Assembly: GCA_050734915.1 (NCBI GenBank)
Contig: JBOHUX010000120.1
Location: 1-7,219 of the forward strand
DNA from: JBOHUX01 sp050734915
GTDB lineage: Bacteria > Chloroflexota > Dormibacteria > Dormibacterales > Dormibacteraceae
Length of the DNA: 7,219 bases
Direction: 5' to 3'
Shown one piece after another: positions 1 through 4,060 of the stretch. The stretch's first letter is position 1. The number at the start of each line of letters is the position of its first letter. The notes under the pieces are model-generated. The model saw only the letters and a list, made by a program, of their open reading frames with translations, made no database searches and was not told the DNA's origin. A program made the translations under genes and the position numbers.

Positions 1-135
1 GGCCACCCCGGACACGATCAACGTCCGGCGCAGCGCCTCGAGATGCTCGAGGATCGGCATCCCCGACTCCCGCGTCCGGGGTCCTGGCGCCCGCGGTCCT
101 GGCCGGCGCGCCAGGACGCTGCTCAGCATCGCCAT
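1..135 (-). CDS. tatC: TatC, Sec-independent translocase subunit (partial, N-terminal part only)
   Basis: Only the first ~45 codons are in the window; the gene runs off the left edge. Read on the minus strand, the last part gives MPILEHLEALRRTLIVSGVA. This matches the TatC N-terminus, where a short cytoplasmic segment with an H-L-x-x-L-R pattern precedes the first membrane helix. TatC is the polytopic membrane receptor for twin-arginine signal peptides. The first ATG (133-135) follows the tatA stop by 7 bp. It would add an Arg/Pro/Gly-rich 25-residue leader, of a kind known in some actinobacterial TatC proteins. An internal ATG at 58-60 has a better-placed GGGAG upstream and may be the true start. 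Identity rests on a short stretch plus the adjacent tatA. Confidence 0.72.
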   Translation of the reverse strand, partial: MAMLSSVLARRPGPRAPGPRTRESGMPILEHLEALRRTLIVSGVA

Positions 136-142
136 CGAAACG

Positions 143-424
143 CTAGGCCTCGACGCGCGGGGTGCCCGCGTCGGAGGGGATGGGCGCGGTGGTCGCCGCG
201 TCGGCGGCGGGGGCGACCGGAGTGGCGGGGGTGGCGGGGGCGGGCTCGTCCTTGTCGCGGTGCGAGCTCATCTCCGTCTTGAGGTCGGTGGTCGCCTTGC
301 GAAACTCCTTGATGCCCTTGCCGACCGCCCCGCCCAGCTCCGGCAGCTTGCCGGGGCCGAGGATGACGAGCGCGACCACGAGCAGGAGCACGATCCAGAT
401 GTGTCCGGCGTTGAAGAACGGCAC
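143..424 (-). CDS. tatA: TatA/E-family twin-arginine translocase protein, 93 aa
   Basis: TatA forms the pore-like oligomer of the Tat pathway, which exports folded proteins. The protein has a short N-terminal membrane helix (about residues 8-22, IWIVLLLVVALVILG). The family hinge and start of the amphipathic helix follow (GPGKLPELGGAVGKGIKEFRKA, about 23-44), then a charged, Ala/Pro-rich cytoplasmic tail. The length is typical of TatA. The start is GTG at 422-424: a perfect AAGGAGG lies 6 nt upstream, and the product then begins MPFFNAGHIW. A longer upstream extension of the frame has no support. tatC follows on the same strand 7 bp after the stop, so the two are probably co-transcribed. The gene is divergent from a Tat-signal-bearing ferritin-like gene, a probable client. 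It could be called TatE or TatB, but the hinge favours TatA. Confidence 0.93.
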   Translation of the reverse strand: MPFFNAGHIWIVLLLVVALVILGPGKLPELGGAVGKGIKEFRKATTDLKTEMSSHRDKDEPAPATPATPVAPAADAATTAPIPSDAGTPRVEA

Positions 425-430
425 TAGAAA

Positions 431-620
431 CCTCCTTGAACTCTTTGGGGTGGGGTGAGGAGCCGACTCTCCCCGTCTGTGGAGGGTTACGTCTCGGCGG
501 CTCACCTGGATCATCGACCAGAGGAGGTTTATTGATAGCGAGGGAGGGTGGAAATGATCCGATCCGCGCCGGCCACCGTATCCATCCCCAGACGCGTCAG
601 AAATAAGAGATTCAAGGAGG
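431..620. repeat. mirror-image Shine-Dalgarno blocks of tatA and the ferritin-like gene
   Basis: The 15-16 nt preceding each of the two divergent start codons are nearly the same. The left arm at 431-445 reads AAGAGTTCAAGGAGG on the minus strand. The right arm at 605-620 reads AAGAGATTCAAGGAGG on the plus strand. They differ by one inserted A and form an inverted repeat about 160 bp apart. In both cases the start codon (GTG or ATG) follows GGAGG after 6 nt. The GGAGG core is expected, but the shared AAGAG(A)TTCAA upstream is not required for ribosome binding. Confidence 0.6.
532..606 (+). CDS. possible 24-codon leader ORF (TTG start)
   Basis: An AGGAGG at 522-527 precedes TTG at 532-534 by 4 nt. 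The frame runs 24 sense codons to TAA at 604-606, five bases before the Shine-Dalgarno of the ferritin-like gene. The predicted peptide is about MIAREGGNDPIRAGHRIHPQ followed by TRQK. It is basic and resembles no family I know. A TTG start and a short 4-nt spacer make translation uncertain. If real, it could act as a leader peptide coupling translation into the downstream gene. The strong Shine-Dalgarno with no other start codon nearby is the main support. Confidence 0.25.
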   Translation: MIAREGGNDPIRAGHRIHPQTRQK

Positions 621-626
621 ATCCAC

Positions 627-1550
627 ATGGAAGCCGAGCGTCTGGAATTCATCGAGAAGGTCAACGAGAAGAGGTTCAGCGACCCCGTCTCTCGTCGGAA
701 CTTCATGAAGGGTGTCGTCGCCACCGCCGGCGGCGCCGCGGGCCTGGCGGCCCTCGGTACCACCACCGCCTTCGCCGCGAGTAGCACCGACCAGAGCGAT
801 ATCAATATCGCTGTCACTGCGGAGGCCCTCGCCGTCACCTACCTGGGGGCGGTGATCAGCAAGGCGTACGGGAGCGCCACCGGGACGGACGCGGCCGTCA
901 AGACGATCCTGCAGGCGGCCCAGTACGAGGAGGACGTGCACTACAAGGTGCTCACGAGCCTCGGTGCGAAGCCCCTCACCACCACGTTCACGGTCCCCGC
1001 CTCCGCCGACCCGGCCGACAAGACCAAGGCGCTGGCGACCATCGAGGCCGCCGAGGGCCTGTTCGTGGCCGCCTACCTCTCCGCCGTCGCGGACTTCGCC
1101 AACGAGGGCAACTTCAAGTACGCCCAGGTGGCGGCCGAGATCATGGGTGTCGAGTCCCAGCACCTCGCGCTGGCCCGCTTCGCCCAGAACGAGTCCCCCG
1201 CCAACAACCTCTCCTTCATGCAGGTGGGGAGCGGGGTCAACGGGGGCAAGACCCCCGTCAACAGCGTCGCCGACGCCGCGACCCAGCTGAAGAACCTCGG
1301 GTTCATCGGCGGAAGCGGCACCCAGGTTCAGTTCTCGGAGGCCGGTGTGTCCGCGCCCCAGGGCCAGAACACCGCCGCCGACAGCCCGGTCAACACGACC
1401 CCGGCTTCGAGCGCGACACCCGGGATGCCGAACACCGGCGTTCCGATCGCCAACCCGAGCCTGTTCCCGGTCGGTCTGGGTGGAGTCGCCCTCGGCGGCG
1501 CCACCGCAGCGCTGTTCGGCATGCTTCGCCGTCGCGGAGAGATCCGCTAA
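627..1550 (+). CDS. Tat-exported, sortase-anchored ferritin-like domain protein, 307 aa
   Basis: This looks like a surface-displayed ferritin-like four-helix protein. Residues 22-27 (SRRNFM) form a twin-arginine motif, followed by a hydrophobic Ala/Gly stretch and an AFA cleavage site near residue 50. The domain spans about 55-190. Candidate diiron ligands are E66, the E102-x-x-H105 pair, E143 (or E140) and the E176-x-x-H179 pair, the layout of Ferritin_2-type proteins. After a Ser/Thr/Pro-rich linker comes a sorting signal: MPNTG at 267-271, a hydrophobic segment to about 299, then RRR at 301-303. The ATG is fixed by AAGGAGG 6 nt upstream. A sortase gene starts directly at the stop codon, and tatA/tatC lie divergently. 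Tat export implies folding before transport. Metal binding and role (iron storage, ferroxidase, peroxide defence) are inferred and unproven. Confidence 0.88.
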   Translation: MEAERLEFIEKVNEKRFSDPVSRRNFMKGVVATAGGAAGLAALGTTTAFAASSTDQSDINIAVTAEALAVTYLGAVISKAYGSATGTDAAVKTILQAAQYEEDVHYKVLTSLGAKPLTTTFTVPASADPADKTKALATIEAAEGLFVAAYLSAVADFANEGNFKYAQVAAEIMGVESQHLALARFAQNESPANNLSFMQVGSGVNGGKTPVNSVADAATQLKNLGFIGGSGTQVQFSEAGVSAPQGQNTAADSPVNTTPASSATPGMPNTGVPIANPSLFPVGLGGVALGGATAALFGMLRRRGEIR

Positions 1551-2201
1551 GTGAGGGTTCCCCACATGACCGGCCGCGGTCGGGACGCCCTCCTGGCCCT
1601 GGTCGGAGGGGTAATGGGAGCGTCCGTGGCGGTTCTCGCCACGGACCTCCCGCCGGTCCTCCACCCGGCCACGTCGCCGGTGGCGAGCTCGACCTCGGCC
1701 GCCCCGCCGGCCTCGAACGGCCACCGGCCGCTGCCTCCCGCCCTGCCGCCGGCGGGATCTACGGTGACCCCCGTCCAGATCAAGATCCCGGCCATCCAGC
1801 TCTCGGCCCGCATCGAGGCCGTAGGGGTGGACCAGGCCGGCTCGATGGGCGTCCCGAAGGACATTCACGACACCGCCTGGTATCGCAACGGACCCGCCCC
1901 CGGCCAGCCCGGGGACGCGGTCATCGACGGTCACCTCGACTGGTACACGGGCCCAGCCGTCTTCTGGAACCTCGGCAAGCTCAAGCCGGGCGACGGGATC
2001 TTCGTCGGTCTTTCGAATGGGAGGACGGTCAAGTTCAAGGTCGCGAGCCTCAAGACCTACCCGTACACGGCGAAGGTGAGCGGCCTGTTCGCCACCAGCG
2101 GGCGCCCCGAGCTCTCCCTGATCACCTGCGCCGGCCAGTGGGACGCCGGCCGCCACATCTACGCGAGCCGGCTGGTGGTGGACGCCTCGGTGGTCGGCTG
2201 A
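1551..2201 (+). CDS. class E/F-type sortase, 216 aa
   Basis: Sortases are membrane-anchored cysteine transpeptidases that cut an LPXTG-like signal and join the protein to the cell wall. An N-terminal membrane anchor (about residues 13-30) is followed by a Pro/Ala/Ser-rich linker (31-75). The catalytic domain then starts at VTPVQIKIPAIQL. Catalytic His is H128 in IDGHLDWYTGPAVF, a pattern typical of actinobacterial class E/F enzymes. Cys is C193 in LITCAG. Arg is probably R207 in YASRLVV, or less likely R201. GTG at 1551 abuts the TAA of the ferritin-like gene. ATG at 1566, with GAGGG about 8 nt before it, is an equally possible start and would shorten the protein by 5 residues. Tight coupling to an MPNTG-bearing gene suggests a dedicated enzyme-substrate pair. 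Confidence 0.9.
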   Translation: MRVPHMTGRGRDALLALVGGVMGASVAVLATDLPPVLHPATSPVASSTSAAPPASNGHRPLPPALPPAGSTVTPVQIKIPAIQLSARIEAVGVDQAGSMGVPKDIHDTAWYRNGPAPGQPGDAVIDGHLDWYTGPAVFWNLGKLKPGDGIFVGLSNGRTVKFKVASLKTYPYTAKVSGLFATSGRPELSLITCAGQWDAGRHIYASRLVVDASVVG

Positions 2202-2218
2202 CCCCTGAGGCCCCGTAT

Positions 2219-2235
2219 GTTCGAGTCAGGTTCGA
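2219..2235 (+). repeat. short direct repeat GTTCGA, 11-bp period
   Basis: GTTCGA occurs at 2219-2224 and 2230-2235, one helical turn apart, in the 59-bp gap between the sortase stop and the diiron gene. It could be a small operator-like site or chance. No clear promoter hexamers accompany it. Confidence 0.25.
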
Positions 2236-2260
2236 TTGAAATGAAAGTGAGGAGCATCTG

Positions 2261-3208
2261 ATGGCTTTCGACATCGACCGCTACAAGGAGAACTCGCAGA
2301 AGCTCGACCTGAGCGACATCGACTGGTCCCAGGTTGGCAAGCACGAGCTCCCCCAGGGGGCCATCGACTCGATGCTCTACATGATGGACATCGAGACCCA
2401 CACCGTCATCTACCTGTCCGAGCTGCTGGTCTCCAAGGCCTGCATGGACCCGGTCATCACCTCCTTCCTCTCGGTCTGGGTCTATGAGGAGATGTACCAC
2501 GGGGAGGCGTTCCTCAGGTTCCTGCGCGAGTACGGGATCGAGATCGACGACGACCGCCCGCGGCAGATCCGCCTCGGCGAGGGCCTCCACCGGGTGAGCA
2601 CCGTGATGACAGTCCTCCTGGGCTCCTACATGTTCCCGTTCTTCCCCGCCATCTACCTCACCGTGGGCGCGATCAACGAGATGTCGACCCTGACCGGCTA
2701 CCAGCAGCTCATCAAGCGGGCCGATCACCCGACCCTGACCCAGATCGTCGAGCGGATCATCAAGCAGGAGCGGGTCCACTTCGCCTTCTACCGGTCGCAG
2801 GCCGAGCGCCTGCTGGCTGAGAGCGGGGCCGCCCGCAAGGCCAATCGCCTCATCATGGAGCGCCGCTTCAAGGCGGTCGGCGAGGGCGTGAAGAGGCCCG
2901 AGGAGGTCGATCGCATGGCCATCTACCTCTTCGACGGACCGGATGGCCGCGAGGCCGTGCGCAAGATCGACCGGGCCGCCCAGCGCCTTCCGGGCCTGGA
3001 AGGAGTGAACGTCATGGAGGGGCTCCTCGACCGGGCCGAGAGGAGGTTCGGCGTCGCCACCACGCGCGACCTCGTAACGGTTTCGTCGAACGGCCACGGG
3101 CCCGGGAGCGACGAGGACGGGGAGGCCGGGGATCAGCGTCCTCGGGTAATCTCTACCGGGCCGCGCACCCGCCCCCGTAGCTCAGGGGATAGAGCAGCGG
3201 TTTCCTAA
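2261..3208 (+). CDS. ferritin-superfamily diiron protein (oxygenase/desaturase-like), 315 aa
   Basis: This is a mostly helical cytoplasmic protein with a full set of carboxylate/His diiron ligands. They are E45 in DIETHTVIYLSEL, E77-x-x-H80 in VYEEMYHGEAF, E140 in INEMSTL and E170-x-x-H173 in KQERVHFAFY. Ligand spacing (32, 63 and 30 residues) resembles acyl-ACP desaturases, AurF-type N-oxygenases and R2-like proteins. The extra His that AurF has four residues before its last Glu is absent (I166). Substrate is therefore unknown. No signal peptide or membrane segment is evident. The start is fixed by GAGGAG 6 nt upstream of ATG. The gene lies 59 bp after the sortase, probably in one operon. 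The C-terminal tail (from about 275) is low-complexity, and the last 12 residues are encoded inside a tRNA gene, the stop TAA lying in its anticodon loop. Confidence 0.82.
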   Translation: MAFDIDRYKENSQKLDLSDIDWSQVGKHELPQGAIDSMLYMMDIETHTVIYLSELLVSKACMDPVITSFLSVWVYEEMYHGEAFLRFLREYGIEIDDDRPRQIRLGEGLHRVSTVMTVLLGSYMFPFFPAIYLTVGAINEMSTLTGYQQLIKRADHPTLTQIVERIIKQERVHFAFYRSQAERLLAESGAARKANRLIMERRFKAVGEGVKRPEEVDRMAIYLFDGPDGREAVRKIDRAAQRLPGLEGVNVMEGLLDRAERRFGVATTRDLVTVSSNGHGPGSDEDGEAGDQRPRVISTGPRTRPRSSGDRAAVS

Positions 3209-3245
3209 ACCGCGTGCGGAGGTTCGAGTCCTCCCGGGGGCACCA
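3171..3245 (+). tRNA. tRNA-Arg (anticodon CCT), CCA encoded
   Basis: A full cloverleaf can be drawn. The acceptor stem is GCCCCCG/CGGGGGC. The D stem is GCTC/GAGC with loop AGGGGATA. The anticodon stem is GCGGT/ACCGC with loop TTCCTAA, giving anticodon CCT at 3204-3206 (reads AGG, arginine). The variable loop is GTGC, and the T arm is GGAGG-TTCGAGT-CCTCC. The discriminator base is A at 3242, followed by genomic CCA at 3243-3245. All stems are perfectly paired. The first 38 bases overlap the end of the preceding diiron coding sequence on the same strand. Confidence 0.97.
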
Positions 3246-3299
3246 TCCAGTCCTCTGACGCGGCTTGCGATGTGCTGTTGCGCAAACCGTCGCCGCCAT

Positions 3300-3446
3300 C
3301 TCGATTGGGTCACCTTCATTCGACTCCACGTCCGAGCCCGCCTGGAGCCACCGGGCGAGGAAGGGGTTGGCAACTCGCCAGCCGTCGGGGCCGAGCTCGA
3401 TCAGCTCGAGATCCTCCAGGCGTCGAAGGGCCCTGGCCACACCGCT
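3300..3446 (-). pseudogene. AAA-family ATPase fragment, C-terminal winged-helix end (inverted piece)
   Basis: Minus-strand translation from 3446 leftward gives SGVARALRRLEDLELIEL, then GPDGWRVANPFLARWLQ. This is the recognition helix, wing and closing F-L-x-x-W-L motif found at the C-terminus of bacterial/archaeal AAA ATPases with a winged-helix tail (DUF234-like ends). No start codon or ATPase domain is attached. Upstream in this frame the sequence is merely the antisense of another ATPase piece. No natural stop follows the motif; the frame runs on into the antisense of the tRNA. It is a remnant. The left border is set loosely from the loss of similarity. Confidence 0.6.
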
Positions 3447-3450
3447 GGGA

Positions 3451-3630
3451 TTCGACACGGAGGAGCTCTGCCTGGCGGCTGTCGACCGGGCGCTGGCGAC
3501 CGTCCTCAGCCTCTCGGTGGCCGACTTCACGGAGGTGACCGAGAAGCTTTCGCCGGTTCAACGGCGACTACTCCGGTCATTGGCGAAGAAGCCGGCCAGG
3601 GACCTGTTCTCCAAGCGCTTCGTCGACATC
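3451..3630 (+). pseudogene. AAA-family ATPase fragment, segment before the winged helix
   Basis: Plus-strand translation from 3451 gives FDTEELCLAAVDRALATVL, then ADFTEVTEKLSPVQRRLLRSL and AKKPARDLFSKRFVD. This is the helical region just before, and the first helices of, the C-terminal winged helix of the same ATPase type as the inverted piece next to it. In an intact protein this stretch would be followed directly by the S-G-V-A-R-A-L-R-R-L segment, which here lies upstream on the other strand. The ATPase domain (Walker motifs) is missing. The coding frame is open and continues into a permease fragment. Confidence 0.55.
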
Positions 3631-4042
3631 ACGGGGCCGGCACAGTGGGTCGAGGCTCTGGGCCTCATCGCGATGTTCGCCGTCGCGCTGACCTGGCTGG
3701 GGGTGGCATTCGGGCTCTTCAGCAAGAGCGCAGCCGGGGCCAACTCGCTCTCGCTGATTCCCCAGCTCATCTCCTTCGTCAGCAGCGCCTTCGTGCCCAC
3801 GTCCTCGATGCCCGCCGGGGTGCGCTGGTTCGCGGAGAACCAGCCTTTCACGCCGCTGATCGAGACCCTTCGAGCGCTGCTGATGGGGATGCCGATCGGC
3901 GGCCGCGGGGCGGTGGCCGCCGGATGGTGCGTCGTGATCGCGGTGGCTGGCTGTCTGTGGGCGCGCCACCTGTACAACCGCGATCCGAGCCGGAGGGCCG
4001 GCCCCGGCGTCGCCCAGCTCATGAGCCAGTGAGAGGTGCGAG

Positions 4043-4060
4043 CCGCCTGGATCGAGGCGG
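4043..4060. terminator. possible bidirectional hairpin terminator between convergent genes
   Basis: CCGCCT (4043-4048), a 6-nt loop and AGGCGG (4055-4060) form a perfect 6-bp GC-rich stem. It lies in the 28-bp gap between the permease-fragment stop (4030-4032) and the hutU stop (4061-4063). There is no U-run on either side, so an intrinsic terminator is only a weak call based on position. Confidence 0.35.

Larger units (their letters stand above)
425..626. promoter_or_regulatory. divergent tatA / ferritin-like gene intergenic region
   Basis: This 202-bp spacer must hold the promoters for both divergent units. I found no convincing -35/-10 pair. TTGATA at 532-537 is the best -35-like hexamer, but nothing well spaced and TATAAT-like follows it. 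It contains the Shine-Dalgarno blocks of both flanking genes, a third AGGAGG at 522-527, and a nested inverted repeat (GAGCCG 460-465 with CGGCTC 498-503, enclosing TCTCC and GGAGG arms at 468-472 and 481-485). That repeat could fold in the tatA leader RNA. The regulatory role is inferred from position only. Confidence 0.5.
3265..4032 (+). pseudogene. chimeric open frame ending in a truncated ABC-2 (DrrB-like) permease
   Basis: The open frame (ATG 3265, 255 codons) has no good ribosome-binding site and is a mosaic. Codons up to about 3450 are antisense of one ATPase piece, and 3451-3630 are another ATPase piece. Only 3634-4032 resembles a normal protein end. That part has two membrane segments (about 3655-3720 and 3760-3805) and a final one (about 3910-3965). 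Between them is SSAFVPTSSMPAGVRWFAENQ followed by PFTPLIETLRALLMG, the hallmark C-terminal region of DrrB-type ABC-2 permeases, which export drugs or lipids with a partner ATPase. About the first half of the permease is missing and no partner ATPase gene lies beside it, so it is probably non-functional. Its stop is 28 bp from the convergent hutU stop. A gene caller could still report it as a coding sequence. Confidence 0.65.

Noticed and set aside
425..838. Longer N-terminal extension of TatA on the minus strand (up to 231 codons)
   Set aside because: It would run through the divergent gene. The GTG at 422-424 has a perfect Shine-Dalgarno and gives a normal TatA.
612..2156. Long minus-strand open frame of 514 codons opposite the ferritin-like and sortase genes
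   Set aside because: Its Gly/Arg/Asp-rich composition and absence of motifs are typical of antisense frames in GC-rich DNA. The plus strand carries clear catalytic and signal motifs.
2219..2235. Match of GTTCGAGTC (2219-2227) to the T-arm of tRNA-Arg (3222-3230) as a possible attachment-site copy flanking the diiron gene
   Set aside because: Nine bases of the most common T-loop sequence are too short. There is no integrase and no longer match.
3153..3260. Minus-strand frame giving a peptide with CPREDSNLRTRFRKPL across 3153-3260
   Set aside because: This is the well-known spurious translation of the antisense of a tRNA gene, here tRNA-Arg(CCT). It is not a protein domain.
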